Below are positions 8,499 to 18,003 of a stretch of 64,000 nt of DNA, piece after piece. The stretch's first letter is position 1. The number at the start of each line of letters is the position of its first letter. Below the pieces are notes generated by a model. That model did no database searches. It saw nothing but the letters and a program-made list of their open reading frames with translations, and had not been told where the DNA came from. The translations under genes were made by a program, and so were the position numbers. Source of the DNA: an uncultured Alphaproteobacteria bacterium (GTDB lineage: Bacteria; Pseudomonadota; Alphaproteobacteria; Micavibrionales; Micavibrionaceae); the NCBI GenBank assembly GCA_937923625.1, contig CALDTV010000009.1, positions 109,538 to 173,537 on the forward strand. The letters run 5' to 3'.

Positions 8499-8637
8499 GC
8501 TTTATCCTGTAAATTGTACGGGATGAAAGTATATCACCTTAATAAAGAAAAGGCATCTGGGGAAAACAGATAAAATAAAAAAGTGAATACGTAAATTTTA
8601 ACGTGTTTCAGCGTAAACAGGCATTATCCCAATGCCA

Positions 8638-9765
8638 TTACAAACACTGCGCCTTATGACGCAAATAATGATCCGCCAGCACGCAGGCCATCATGGCTTC
8701 ACAAACAGGTGTGCCGCGCAAACCAACGCAAGGGTCATGTCGACCTTTGGTGATAATGTCTGTTTCATTGCCTTGCTTATCAACGGTTTTGACGGGCGTT
8801 AAAATCGAGCTGGTGGGTTTAAATGCAACCCGCACAACGATGTCTTGCCCTGATGAAATACCGCCTAAAATACCGCCAGCATTATTGGATTGAAAGCCAT
8901 CTTCGCGAATTTCATCGGCGTTTTGTTCGCCTCCCCATTCAACGGATTCAAACCCTGCGCCAATTTCAACGGCCTTTGTGGCGTTGATACTCATCATCGC
9001 TTTGGCTAAATCGGCGTCTAATTTATCATAAACGGGTGCGCCTAAACCTGCAGGAATACCGCTCGCATGGATTTCAACAATCGCGCCTGCGCTTGAGCCA
9101 CTTTTGCGTTGTCCGTCCAGATATTCTTCCCACTGCTTTGCGGCTTGTATATCAGGACACCAGAAAGGATTTTTATCAACCTGATCCCAATCGAAATTAT
9201 CACGGTTAATTTTGTGCGGTCCAACCTGAACCACGGCGGCTTTTATTGAAAACGCTGATGCGTTTTCATTTTGCCTCAGGGGCGCAGGCGCGCTAAGGCT
9301 TGATACATTACCTTTATTTAATTCGTGCTCTAAAATTTTTCGCGCCACAGCACCAGCGGCGACACGCATTGCAGTCTCTCGCGCACTTGACCGTCCACCA
9401 CCACGATAATCGCGGATGCCGTATTTTTGATGATAGGTATAATCCGCATGACCAGGGCGAAATTTATCTTTGATGTCACCATAATCTTTAGATTTTTGGT
9501 CTTTATTTTCAATAAGCAAGCCAATCGGCGCACCCGTAGTTTTGCCTTCAAAGACACCAGAAAGGATTTTGACCTCATCTGGCTCTTTGCGTTGAGTTGT
9601 AAATTTGCTCTGCCCCGGTTTACGGCGATCTAAGAAACCTTGAATATCACCCTCTGACAGCTCAATCAGCGGCGGTACGCCATCAACCACACAGCCAATA
9701 GCCTCCCCATGGCTCTCGCCAAAGCTTTGATACTGAAAAAGAGTTCCGAAACGATTTCCTGACAT
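8638..9765 (-). CDS. aroC: Chorismate synthase
   Basis: Converts 5-enolpyruvylshikimate 3-phosphate to chorismate using reduced FMN, the last common step of aromatic amino acid synthesis. Family signatures are FGESHG near residues 15-20, [12 protein letters not shown] near 119-130, and [12 protein letters not shown] near 298-309. The 375-residue length is normal or slightly long. The ATG follows directly on the stop codon of the small membrane protein gene (TAA then ATG), so fabI, the small gene and aroC form one transcript. Confidence 0.97.
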   Translation of the reverse strand: MSGNRFGTLFQYQSFGESHGEAIGCVVDGVPPLIELSEGDIQGFLDRRKPGQSKFTTQRKEPDEVKILSGVFEGKTTGAPIGLLIENKDQKSKDYGDIKDKFRPGHADYTYHQKYGIRDYRGGGRSSARETAMRVAAGAVARKILEHELNKGNVSSLSAPAPLRQNENASAFSIKAAVVQVGPHKINRDNFDWDQVDKNPFWCPDIQAAKQWEEYLDGQRKSGSSAGAIVEIHASGIPAGLGAPVYDKLDADLAKAMMSINATKAVEIGAGFESVEWGGEQNADEIREDGFQSNNAGGILGGISSGQDIVVRVAFKPTSSILTPVKTVDKQGNETDIITKGRHDPCVGLRGTPVCEAMMACVLADHYLRHKAQCL

Positions 9766-10047
9766 TTAGTTTCCAAATTCCTTCCAAAATTGCAAAGCAG
9801 AAAACAAAGCTAAAACCATAGTTCCCAAAGCGATTAGAAAGTTTAACCAAAAAATTTTCTTAGAAAGTTTGTCGCTAGTTTCTGTGTGATTTTCAATTTG
9901 TGCGCTTAGATTGTTAATAGAATCAACAGTACGCCCTGACAGTATAGATTCAACAACATGCGAATTTTTAGAACCTGGTTGAGATCTCGCAGCTATTTTA
10001 GCTAATTCAGAATTAGGTTTATTTTTGATGGCTTCATAATCAGCCAT
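9766..10047 (-). CDS. Small single-pass membrane protein in the fabI-aroC operon
   Basis: A 93-residue protein of unknown function. I place the start at the ATG at 10047, one base after the fabI stop and preceded by GAGGCTGC. The longer upstream frame would run inside fabI and is not believable. Residues 1-60 are polar, reading SELAKIAARSQPGS and then a helical region with regularly spaced hydrophobics. A transmembrane helix follows near residues 66-88 with a short tail. The layout suggests a cytoplasmic helix anchored by its C-terminus. Tight packing between fabI and aroC argues that it is expressed. Confidence 0.75.
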   Translation of the reverse strand: MADYEAIKNKPNSELAKIAARSQPGSKNSHVVESILSGRTVDSINNLSAQIENHTETSDKLSKKIFWLNFLIALGTMVLALFSALQFWKEFGN

Positions 10048-10048
10048 A

Positions 10049-10906
10049 TCAAGCAGCCTCATCCTTCTTTTTCGGAGCGATAGAGTTAAGGAGTTCGGCT
10101 GTTTCGGCGGCGCTGTCGACGGAGCACATGCCGACGGTGTGATAACCGCTATCAACGTGTAAACATTCGCCTGTCACGCCACTTCCCAAATCAGAGAGTA
10201 GGAACAGGCCTGAGCGACCAACATCATCAATCGTGACGTTGCGGCGTAAGGGTGAGTTAAGTTCGTTCCATTTTAGGATATAACGGAAATCACCGATACC
10301 ACTGGCGGCCAATGTTTTGATTGGCCCCGCAGAAATAGCATTAACGCGAATGTTTTGCGGCCCAAGGTCAGCAGCGAGGTAGCGCACAGAGGCTTCCAAA
10401 GCGGCTTTGGCGACTCCCATGACATTATAATGCGGCATAACGCGCTCAGCGCCATAGTAGCTTAGAGTGACAAGTGAGCCGCCCTCTTTCATCAAACTCG
10501 CCGCTTTTTTCGCCACAGAGGTGAAAGAAAACACCGAAATATCCATTGTTCTTAAGAAATTATCGCGCGATGTATCGACATACATACCATCCAGCTCATT
10601 TTTATCGGAAAAGGCAATGGCATGAACCACAAAATCCAGCTTGCCCCATTTTGCTTCGATATCCGCAAAAGCCTTATCAATGCTGGCTTCGTCCGTCACA
10701 TCACAGGGCAAAATAACGTCTGATCCTACGCTTTCAGCCAATGGCTTGACGCGTTTAAGCAATGCATCCCCTTGATAGGTAAAGGCTAATTCTGCGCCTG
10801 CTTCATGCGCGGCCTTGGAGATGCCCCAAGCAATAGAACGGTCATTGGCGACCCCCATAATTAATCCGCGCTTACCTTCAAGCCATTTTGTTGTGTTCTC
10901 AGCCAT
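10049..10906 (-). CDS. fabI: Enoyl-[acyl-carrier-protein] reductase (NADH)
   Basis: Catalyses the last reduction in each cycle of type II fatty acid synthesis. It is a short-chain dehydrogenase-like protein of 285 residues with the FabI version of the nucleotide motif (GLIMGVANDRSIAWGI near 14-29) and the catalytic Tyr-x6-Lys pair (Tyr in YNVMGVAKAALE, Lys six residues later). LSYYGAERVMPHYN just before is typical of FabI. AGAAGAGAC precedes the ATG. It is first in the operon with the small membrane gene and aroC, and divergent from the 11144 gene across 237 bases that should hold both promoters. Confidence 0.96.
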   Translation of the reverse strand: MAENTTKWLEGKRGLIMGVANDRSIAWGISKAAHEAGAELAFTYQGDALLKRVKPLAESVGSDVILPCDVTDEASIDKAFADIEAKWGKLDFVVHAIAFSDKNELDGMYVDTSRDNFLRTMDISVFSFTSVAKKAASLMKEGGSLVTLSYYGAERVMPHYNVMGVAKAALEASVRYLAADLGPQNIRVNAISAGPIKTLAASGIGDFRYILKWNELNSPLRRNVTIDDVGRSGLFLLSDLGSGVTGECLHVDSGYHTVGMCSVDSAAETAELLNSIAPKKKDEAA

Positions 10907-11143
10907 TTATTTGTCTCTTCTTTGATCAATAATTTCGCATATCCTACACAGTTTCCCACGACCATCCAATCAATTTATGTTGCGTTCTGCTAACACAAAA
11001 ATATGGGAAAAACGTCTTGTCGCTTAAATTTTTGACAGTTTCTTAACTTTTTATGTCCATTATGGGTAATAAGGCCAAAAGGCCATAACGAAGGTAATAA
11101 AAAGCCAATAAATTTGGGGCAAATATAAGGGGCAATTACCACA

Positions 11144-12760
11144 ATGACTGGTACCGTCGAAATTATTCATCGTCTTTGCGGTGAATTACAGCAGGATTTA
11201 GCCGTTTCCCATCCAGGGTTATCGTTGCATTTTATCATGCATAACGAAGGCGAATTGCGGGATTCGATTGCATTAGCAGAACATGAAATAATCATGCACC
11301 CAGCCGGAGAGGCCGCCTGTAATATCCTGCGCCGTCATACCAAAAATGAAAGATCCGCTTTTATCGGTTTAGCCGTTGCCAAAGAATCCAAAATGATGGG
11401 CTTTAAACAAGTCGATCATTTAATGGCCTTGTTCACGCTAAATTATAGTGACTTTGATAGCGAGGAAAGTGTCTACGCGCAAGTTTATCACATGGTCTGG
11501 CATGCCATTGACCTTTATGAAATACGCCTAGAGCCAGACTATAAAAAGAAATTCAGATCCGGACCAATGGTGCCCAAAAGATCGGCTTTAAATTTAAGTA
11601 AAGCCAATCTTCAAGCCGATGCATTTGCGGCGACTTTATCAGCCCTTAAAGGCAATAAAAATATGTTGTCATACATTGATAAAAAACGTGGTCTGCAGTG
11701 CCTATCGGCCACTAGTGATTTTAAAGCAGAGGACTACCCTTCTGTCATTGCCCTTCAAGCTTGCCAATTAGCCTTGGATGAGTTGGATACAAAGTCGATA
11801 GACAGATCAGATCATATAGAAACAGCGCGTCAAATATCGCTCGATATAGGCCAAGCTTTTGATAAAAGAAACATTCAAGAATGGTGGGATTTTTGTATCC
11901 CTGCCCAAGACATGGCATGGCGCGATTGTCCGAAAGAAAATATTTTAGGGGCCGCCATGTATACCAGCGAAAGCCCTTTTGTTCGCTCCATTGCTTATCT
12001 CGTCCAAGAGGTTACAGAGCTAAAACCCTATTTTAATACAGACACAGTAGGAAGAGATTATAACGCCTTTGTTGATCCTGAAGTGAACAAAAAGCTACAC
12101 CGCGAAGTGGCGGATACAATTTTTGAAGAAGCGATTAATAAAGTTATGCTTGATTCCAGCACACGCGCTTTGATGCTCGCTGCTAATAAGCAAAACCAGA
12201 ACTTAACAGACGGGCGTTTTATTGGATGGTGTGCCACCGCTTTACAAGAAGCGGCAAAAGCCTTTGAACGCGCGCTTCAATCTGGATCAAACCCCCAGCA
12301 AGCCGCAAGAATGCAGTTTGAAGGCGATAGGGATAATACCAGTTGGGATGATTTAGAAGAATTAAGTAATAAAGTCGTTGATCAAAAACGTCAGGGTGCC
12401 GCGGTAACAATGGGACATATCGCGGAAATCTGTCATGACAATCCAGGTTTCGCGCCAATTTTAGGCTCGATTAAAATCACAATGAATGATCCTGGCTATG
12501 TTCAGGCGCTCGAAGCGTCCAATGACCTTGCCATAATGCCAAGCGCCCCTGCGCCGCAGGCACCAGCCCCGAAAGCACCCGCACAAGAGCTTGGCCCGAA
12601 AGCGCCAACACCAAATATGCCACTCCCTGCCCCATCAGGGCCATCGCTGGGCGGCAATAATCGCAGCGCACAAATTATGCGTCAACGCCAGCTAATGGCA
12701 CAAAAGGCAAAAGAAGCACAAACAAATAAAAACCATTCCGATGAAACAACAGATGCTTAA
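11144..12760 (+). CDS. Unknown large cytoplasmic protein with Pro/Ala-rich tail
   Basis: I do not recognise this 538-residue protein. No signal peptide or membrane helix is visible. Residues 1-150 contain a His/Glu-rich stretch, AEHEIIMHPAGEAA near 44-57, followed by an alpha-helical region rich in Trp and His. The middle is helical. Residues about 455-505 are a low-complexity Pro-Ala-Lys linker (APAPQAPAPKAPA), and the end is glutamine- and lysine-rich (RQRQLMAQKAKEAQ), a probable exposed helix. The gene stands alone and ends in a hairpin terminator. The modular build, a helical core plus flexible tail, suggests a scaffold or partner-binding protein, but that is only inference. Confidence 0.8.
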   Translation: MTGTVEIIHRLCGELQQDLAVSHPGLSLHFIMHNEGELRDSIALAEHEIIMHPAGEAACNILRRHTKNERSAFIGLAVAKESKMMGFKQVDHLMALFTLNYSDFDSEESVYAQVYHMVWHAIDLYEIRLEPDYKKKFRSGPMVPKRSALNLSKANLQADAFAATLSALKGNKNMLSYIDKKRGLQCLSATSDFKAEDYPSVIALQACQLALDELDTKSIDRSDHIETARQISLDIGQAFDKRNIQEWWDFCIPAQDMAWRDCPKENILGAAMYTSESPFVRSIAYLVQEVTELKPYFNTDTVGRDYNAFVDPEVNKKLHREVADTIFEEAINKVMLDSSTRALMLAANKQNQNLTDGRFIGWCATALQEAAKAFERALQSGSNPQQAARMQFEGDRDNTSWDDLEELSNKVVDQKRQGAAVTMGHIAEICHDNPGFAPILGSIKITMNDPGYVQALEASNDLAIMPSAPAPQAPAPKAPAQELGPKAPTPNMPLPAPSGPSLGGNNRSAQIMRQRQLMAQKAKEAQTNKNHSDETTDA

Positions 12761-12804
12761 ATATTGTCTACGCTGTTCAAAAACGACTTAAATGATTACC
12801 ACAT

Positions 12805-12836
12805 AAAAAAAGCCGTAGATTTCTCCACGGCTTTTT
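12805..12836. terminator. Bidirectional rho-independent terminator
   Basis: AAAAAAGCCGT-a-GA, loop TTTC, then TC-c-ACGGCTTTTT. An A-run on one side and a T-run on the other let it serve both convergent genes (11144-12760 and 12878-13360). Confidence 0.85.
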
Positions 12837-12877
12837 AAAATTTAAACAATCGTTATCTTCGTATAATCAAAAGATTT

Positions 12878-13360
12878 TTAGCTCACGATTTTCCATGAAC
12901 CATCTGGCTGTTCACAAGCAATGCCATATCCATTTTCTTGCCTTCCACCAACATAGATCGTTTGTTGATATTCACGGCAATAACGGCCTGCGGCATCTTC
13001 ACCTTCACGTGTGGGAATAACAGTACCCGAATTACCCGTTTCAGGGTTGTTCCATGAGATTTTTTCACCAATTGGCGCGCTGTGTGCTTTTGTGTTTGCA
13101 CGATTCGCATAGGCGATATCTGCTTTATCAAGCGACCGTCCGACTTCACTACCAACCAATGTTCCAAGAAGAACACCGATACCTGTCGCCCATAGCTGGC
13201 CGTTTCCACCGCCAACTTTCGAGCCTAAAACACCACCAAGCACTGCACCACCTGCAGCGCCTAATGTTTGTTTATTCCCTGAACCGACGCCTTGAAATGA
13301 TTCACACCCTGCCAAACCCACAGAGAAAATCATTGCTGTTAATAATATAACTTTTTTCAT
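12878..13360 (-). CDS. Outer-membrane lipoprotein, 17-kDa surface antigen-like
   Basis: A 160-residue lipoprotein. I start it at the ATG at 13360 (MKKVILLTAMIFSVGLAGC), preceded by GGCGAAGAG, because this gives a perfect signal peptide with lipobox LAGC and lipidated Cys near residue 19. The 217-residue longer frame would run into the pdxH promoter. Residues 30-75 are a glycine-zipper region (GAAGGAVLGGVLGSKVGG; GIGVLLGTLVGSEVG) that may insert in membrane. The C-terminal part has GRYCREYQQTIYVGG and ends GSWKIVS, as in Rickettsia 17-kDa antigen relatives. It is probably an envelope protein. Confidence 0.88.
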   Translation of the reverse strand: MKKVILLTAMIFSVGLAGCESFQGVGSGNKQTLGAAGGAVLGGVLGSKVGGGNGQLWATGIGVLLGTLVGSEVGRSLDKADIAYANRANTKAHSAPIGEKISWNNPETGNSGTVIPTREGEDAAGRYCREYQQTIYVGGRQENGYGIACEQPDGSWKIVS

Positions 13361-13468
13361 ACTCTTCGCCTTTCTAACTATTGCGATTCTTATATTAAGC
13401 GTTAACTTAGGCGTTAAGTAAGACGAAAAAAAGGCTTTTACGCAGAATATGCGCATAATTTTGACAAA

Positions 13469-14083
13469 ATGACCGAACAAGACAAACCAAACAATTTTAA
13501 AGCACCAGCCAATCCTTATGATTTGTTTCAAGAATGGCTAACACTTGCGGAAAAGAGTGAGCCGAATGATCCCAACGCAATGTGCCTTGCAACCGCCTCG
13601 CCTAATGGCGCCCCCAGCGCACGTATGGTTTTACTCAAAGGACTGGATGAAAATGGCTTTATTTTCTATACCAATAAAGGAAGCCGCAAAGGCCAACAGA
13701 TCAAAAATAACGACCAAGCCGCAATTTGTTTTCATTGGAAATCCATGCGCAAACAAGTGCGCATTGAAGGGATTTTAGAACAAGTCAGCGACGCCGAGGC
13801 TGATGCCTATTACAATACGCGCCACCGTGGTAGCCGCATTGGCGCGTGGGCATCAAAGCAATCTCAACCATTAGGCAGTTATGATGAATTAAAAGAATTT
13901 GTTGAAGATTTTGAAGCAAAATTCGAGGGCAAAGAAGACATCCCTCGTCCTGATTATTGGACAGGATTTCGTTTAAAACCAAATTATTTTGAATTTTGGA
14001 TTGATGGCGATTACCGCCTGCATCAACGTTATTTATATACCCCGACCGATGGTGGCTGGGACATTGGAATGCTATATCCTTAA
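13469..14083 (+). CDS. pdxH: Pyridoxamine 5'-phosphate oxidase
   Basis: An FMN-dependent enzyme that oxidises pyridoxine or pyridoxamine 5'-phosphate to pyridoxal 5'-phosphate. The 204 residues carry ATASPNGAPSARMVLLKG (30s to 50s), YTNKGSRKGQQI, the FMN-contact region FHWKSMRKQVRIEG, and RGSRIGAWASKQS. The C-terminal dimer domain ends PNYFEFWIDGDYRLHQRY and then GWDIGMLYP, equivalent to the usual LAP end. The gene lies 22 bases upstream of htpG on the same strand and is divergent from the lipoprotein gene. Assignment is secure. Confidence 0.96.
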   Translation: MTEQDKPNNFKAPANPYDLFQEWLTLAEKSEPNDPNAMCLATASPNGAPSARMVLLKGLDENGFIFYTNKGSRKGQQIKNNDQAAICFHWKSMRKQVRIEGILEQVSDAEADAYYNTRHRGSRIGAWASKQSQPLGSYDELKEFVEDFEAKFEGKEDIPRPDYWTGFRLKPNYFEFWIDGDYRLHQRYLYTPTDGGWDIGMLYP

Positions 14084-14105
14084 ATAGATCAAATAAGAGA
14101 GAACG

Positions 14106-16070
14106 ATGACAAACGCCCAAAAGAAAAACGAAACCGATACCACCACAGTGCAAGACGACGAAAATATGCGCCCGTTTGAAACAGACGTCTCAAGGCTGTT
14201 AGATATTGTCGCCAACGCGCTTTATTCCAACCGCGATGTGTTCTTGCGGGAGTTAATATCAAACGCCGCCGATGCGTGTGATCGCCTGCGTTATGAAGCA
14301 TTAAGCAATAACAACCTTACCAAAGGAAGTGCGTCTTTTAATATTACCATCACCCCTGATCGTGACATGGCGACATTGACCATTACCGATAACGGTATTG
14401 GAATGAACAAAGAAGACTTAATTAATAATCTCGGCACAATTGCGCGCTCTGGCACCGCCGCGATTTTAGAAAATTTAAAATCCCAAGGACAAGAAAAAGA
14501 CATGTCCTTGATTGGGCAATTTGGCGTTGGATTTTACGCCAGCTTTATGGTCGCAGGACATGTCGATGTTATCAGTCGCAAGGCGGGCGAAGACAAAACT
14601 TATTATTGGCGGTCTGATGGTCGCACGGGTTTCACCATTCGTGAAGCTACAGATGAAGAAGCAAAACAGCTCACTGACAATCACGGGACATTGATAAAAT
14701 TATTCATCAAAGGCGATGCGTTTGATTACATGATTGATGATAAGATTAAACAAATTGTTTCTGCTTATTCGGACCACATCGAAATCCCGATATATTTGGA
14801 AGATGGCAAAGAGCTTAAAGAAGGTGAAACACGCGAGCCCATTAATGCCGCCTCAGCCCTTTGGACACGTCCGAAGAATGAAATCACAGAAGAACAATAT
14901 AAAGAATTTTATCACCACATCGGCACCGCATTTGATGATCCCATCTTAAAAACACATTGGACAGCCGAAGGTGTGATTGAATATACATCGTTATTATTTA
15001 TTCCATCATTACGCCCATGGGATTTATACGATCCCAATGCCAAAAGCGGCCTACGTTTATACGTCAAGCGCGTCTTTATCACAGATCAGCTTGATACGTT
15101 GCTCTATCCTTGGCTGCGCTTTGTCAGCGGGATTGTTGATTCACAAGATTTACCACTAAATATCAGTCGTGAAATGTTGCAATCAAACCCCGTCGTGTCA
15201 AAAATTCGTAGCGGCGTCACCAAACGTATTTTAAATGAAATTGATAAATTATCGACCCAAGACGAAGCGGCCTTCGCAACCCTTTGGGGGCAGTTTGGTG
15301 CAGTGATGAAAGAAGGTTTATATGATGCCGTTGAACATCGCGAAGCCCTGTTCAAAATTTGCCGTTTCTTTTCAACCCATGACAATGAAAAACAAACATC
15401 GTTAAGTGATTACATTGAGCGCATGAGTGATGCCCAAGAAAAAATTTATTACATTACAGGCGACAAAATTGAATCATTGCGTAACTCCCCACAACTAGAG
15501 GGATTCAAATCACGCGACATTGAAGTGTTGATGATGACTGACACCGTCGATGAATTTTGGCTGCAACAAGTTGGTGATTATCAAGGCAAAAAATTTCAAT
15601 CTGTGACCCAAGGTAATGTTGATCTTTCTAAATTCGAAAAGAACAAACCAGAAGACGAAAAGAAAACAGAAAAAACCGCAGAACATAAAAAAGAAATTGA
15701 AACTTTTACAGCTTATCTGCAAACACAATTAGCAGATCAGATTGCTTTTGTCCGTCCGTCAAAACGTTTAACGGAATCCCCCGTATGTTTGGTTGCGGAT
15801 GAAGGGGGTGTTGATATAAACATGGAAAAAACTTTAAGGCTTCAACAAAAATATGAGCCAGGGATTAAAAAAGTTTTAGAAATTAATCCAGACCATACGC
15901 TCATTCAAACATTGGCAAGCATGGCAGCCGCCGAAAAAGATGAAACATTTTTAAAAGACGCCGCATTGATGTTGATGGATCAAGCCCTCATCATTCAAGG
16001 CGAAAGCCTCCCTGACCCTTCTGGCTTTGCCAAACGCATGGCGGAATTTATGCAACGTGGACTGTCTTGA
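14106..16070 (+). CDS. htpG: Chaperone HtpG (bacterial Hsp90)
   Basis: An ATP-dependent molecular chaperone, cytoplasmic dimer. The 654-residue length is close to the usual 620-640. The N-terminal GHKL ATPase domain shows LISNAADACDRLRYEAL, DNGIGMNKEDL, GTIARSGT and GQFGVGFYASFMVA. The middle domain shows NISREMLQSNPV, and a C-terminal dimerisation domain follows. AAGAGAGAACG precedes the ATG. It is cotranscribed with or closely follows pdxH (22 bases). No CIRCE-type or RpoH-type promoter could be recognised. Repeat copy E begins 3 bases after the stop codon. Confidence 0.97.
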   Translation: MTNAQKKNETDTTTVQDDENMRPFETDVSRLLDIVANALYSNRDVFLRELISNAADACDRLRYEALSNNNLTKGSASFNITITPDRDMATLTITDNGIGMNKEDLINNLGTIARSGTAAILENLKSQGQEKDMSLIGQFGVGFYASFMVAGHVDVISRKAGEDKTYYWRSDGRTGFTIREATDEEAKQLTDNHGTLIKLFIKGDAFDYMIDDKIKQIVSAYSDHIEIPIYLEDGKELKEGETREPINAASALWTRPKNEITEEQYKEFYHHIGTAFDDPILKTHWTAEGVIEYTSLLFIPSLRPWDLYDPNAKSGLRLYVKRVFITDQLDTLLYPWLRFVSGIVDSQDLPLNISREMLQSNPVVSKIRSGVTKRILNEIDKLSTQDEAAFATLWGQFGAVMKEGLYDAVEHREALFKICRFFSTHDNEKQTSLSDYIERMSDAQEKIYYITGDKIESLRNSPQLEGFKSRDIEVLMMTDTVDEFWLQQVGDYQGKKFQSVTQGNVDLSKFEKNKPEDEKKTEKTAEHKKEIETFTAYLQTQLADQIAFVRPSKRLTESPVCLVADEGGVDINMEKTLRLQQKYEPGIKKVLEINPDHTLIQTLASMAAAEKDETFLKDAALMLMDQALIIQGESLPDPSGFAKRMAEFMQRGLS

Positions 16071-16072
16071 CC

Positions 16073-16162
16073 CCGTCATTGTCAAGGAGCGTTAGCGACT
16101 GCGGCAATTCAGTGTAAAGATTATTATTTTAGAGTGCTTTGCTTCGTTAGGCTCGTAATGAC
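16073..16162. repeat. Palindromic repeat, copy E
   Basis: 90 bp: CCGTCATTGTCAAGGAGCG ... GCGGCAATTC, loop, then GAGTGCTTTGCTTCG ... GCTCGTAATGAC. It lies between convergent htpG and the zincin-like gene. Confidence 0.85.
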
Positions 16163-16168
16163 AAAGGA

Positions 16169-16597
16169 TTACAACATTCCTTGGTAATGGCGACCTGCCA
16201 TTTCTTCGATGTCATCGTCAGAGAAATCAAAATTATTGGCGATTTCTTCGATCATCGCATCACGAATGATTTGCGTTAAATCTTCACCAGTTTCGCACCA
16301 GCTATCTAATAACGGGCGGCGATATAGAATAAGCACGTCATTATCGTTGGCTGTTGTTTTTTCAACCCCCGGCGATACTTCTTTCGCAGATTTATAAAGC
16401 GCCAAAAGATCAAATGGATCCTCTAAATCCAAATCAGCTTCGGTGGTTTCATCCGGAATTTCTTCGACCATCACCACAAGCTCTTCAAAGGCCTCTAATA
16501 ACTCCTCTGGCAAAATTTCTAATTGGGCGTTTGCAATGACTAAAACATCATCAGCGCTCGGCGGGACTGAAAAACTCATGATAATTTGTTGATTCAT
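16169..16597 (-). CDS. Zincin-1 family protein that has lost the HExxH motif
   Basis: A 142-residue protein matching the small zincin-like metallopeptidase family common in Actinobacteria and Alphaproteobacteria (DUF1025 type). Family features kept are an N-terminal FEELVVMVEEIPD strand-helix, an LILYRRPLLD core, and the C-terminal block IIRDAMIEEIANNFDFSDDDIEEM. In the family this block contains an HEIGHHFG-like zinc site; here the same positions read EEIANNFD, so all the histidines are missing. The fold is probably kept but the zinc-dependent activity is not. GGGAGGC precedes the ATG. It lies head-on to htpG with repeat E between. Confidence 0.8.
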   Translation of the reverse strand: MNQQIIMSFSVPPSADDVLVIANAQLEILPEELLEAFEELVVMVEEIPDETTEADLDLEDPFDLLALYKSAKEVSPGVEKTTANDNDVLILYRRPLLDSWCETGEDLTQIIRDAMIEEIANNFDFSDDDIEEMAGRHYQGML

Positions 16598-16761
16598 ATT
16601 CTGCCTCCCACTTAAAATTTATGTCATGAACAATACTATAATATGGTGATTTGTTCTAATTGCCAATGGGGTATATCGCCCTTCCCCGCGCATTAACAAG
16701 CTCTTAAGAGTTTTTATGCTATAATTGTGTGTTAATAAGGGAAAAATTCTAGGACATATTT

Positions 16762-16938
16762 ATGGACGCAACATCAGGAATAGCCGCGCAAGTCGCACAA
16801 ACAAGGCAGAATGTCGCGCTTTCGGCTGTAAAAAGCAATGCAGATGCCGCGCAACGCGTTGCCGATATTTTGCAAGAATCTGCGGCTTCTGTTCCTAGCT
16901 CTTCAGTGCGTGGCGTTAATCTTGATATACGCGCTTAA
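16762..16938 (+). CDS. Small YjfB-like protein (putative motility-associated)
   Basis: A 58-residue protein too small for most gene callers. It starts at the ATG at 16762, preceded by AGGA at good spacing, and ends at the TAA at 16936-16938. It has an N-terminal alanine-rich amphipathic helix with Gln/Ala heptads (AAQVAQTRQNVALSAVKS), a second helix (AAQRVADILQES), and the end RGVNLDIRA. This two-helix layout with a terminal NxDIR/NVDV-like strand resembles the small YjfB putative motility proteins. No flagellar gene is in the window. Coding is likely; the family link is tentative. Confidence 0.6.
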   Translation: MDATSGIAAQVAQTRQNVALSAVKSNADAAQRVADILQESAASVPSSSVRGVNLDIRA

Positions 16939-17067
16939 AAAAAATCAATTTAGTTTAAACTAAAAATTTATTCGTTTTTTTAACGGGTTTTGTAATGCAT
17001 CATGCATGCGCAACGCAGATTAATAATTGAAAAATCAAAAATAGCTTTAATAAAGAAATTCTCCGCG

Positions 17068-18000
17068 TTAAATAGAAACTGCCTCTGGCATCGTTTCCAT
17101 TGCTTCTTCAATATCAGATAAGTAAGGATAAGACTTCATAATCCCTTTGGTTTGACAGGATAAGCCACTTGCGACAGTTGCCATTTTAACCGCAGCCATC
17201 AGCGTACGCCCCTCATGCAAACAGGCGGTAAAAGTTCCACAGAAACAATCTCCTGCGCCTGCCGTATCAACAACCTGTTTTATTTTTAACGCAGGAAATG
17301 AAAAGCCTTTTCCGTTTGGCTCGGCCACGACAACACCTTTGCCCCCCATCGTCACAATGCATGTCACATTATTTTGTTTTGCTAATTTTTGCGCCAAAGA
17401 AGCCGTGTTTTTTTGCGCATCAATTTTTAACGTCTTGGCTAATTGTTCTGCTTCTATTTGATTTACAATCAAATAATCAACCAATGCCAAAAGCTGTTTG
17501 GGAATGGCTATAGCGGGCGCTAAGTTCATTACAACTTTTGCGCCTGTATCATGTGCGGTCTTCATCACCAGAGCATTTTGTTCCAATGGAAGTTCCATTT
17601 GGCACAGTAACACATTGTTAGCCCCCAAAATATTACTAGGCACTTGTTCTGCATTTACTTCGGCATTCGCACCGCTCGCGACAACAATACTATTCTCTCC
17701 CGCACTATCACGCATCACCGTTGCCATACCTGTTGGCATTTCTTCTGATGTCGCAACACCAGAGGTCATGACTTCGTGACGTTTAAGATAATTGAGAATG
17801 CGCAAGCCCGCGCCATCATCACCCACTTTTCCAACAAGTGCTGTTTTTGCGCCTATCCTTGCAGAGGCGAGCGCTTGGTTTGCGCCCTTACCGCCAGGTG
17901 TCATCGTGTAAGAATGCGCTAAAACTGTCTCCCCCGCCTTGGGGAAACGTTTTACCCGCATATTTACATCCATATTTATGGAGCCAAAAACGATAATCAT
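17068..18000 (-). CDS. rbsK: Ribokinase (PfkB family)
   Basis: Phosphorylates D-ribose, or a related sugar, to the 5-phosphate. The 310 residues show the ribokinase opening FGSINMDVNMRVKRFPKAGE, the sugar-binding GGKGANQALASARIGA near 37-52, and the catalytic DTAGAGDCFCGTF near 247-259 with the base Asp in AGAGD. The full length and both PfkB signatures are intact. It is the last gene of a minus-strand run, 3 bases after the DUF2330 gene. No ribose transporter is nearby, so the sugar source may be nucleoside breakdown; an adenosine kinase gene lies 3 kb away on the other strand. Confidence 0.88.
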   Translation of the reverse strand: MIIVFGSINMDVNMRVKRFPKAGETVLAHSYTMTPGGKGANQALASARIGAKTALVGKVGDDGAGLRILNYLKRHEVMTSGVATSEEMPTGMATVMRDSAGENSIVVASGANAEVNAEQVPSNILGANNVLLCQMELPLEQNALVMKTAHDTGAKVVMNLAPAIAIPKQLLALVDYLIVNQIEAEQLAKTLKIDAQKNTASLAQKLAKQNNVTCIVTMGGKGVVVAEPNGKGFSFPALKIKQVVDTAGAGDCFCGTFTACLHEGRTLMAAVKMATVASGLSCQTKGIMKSYPYLSDIEEAMETMPEAVSI

Positions 18001-18003
18001 GGC

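Noticed and set aside
10048..10155. Longer start for the small membrane gene at 9766
   Set aside because: It would lie inside fabI in another frame; the ATG at 10047 just after the fabI stop fits better.
13361..13531. Longer N-terminus for the 17-kDa-like lipoprotein
   Set aside because: It would put about 57 odd residues before a perfect lipoprotein signal and overlap the pdxH promoter.
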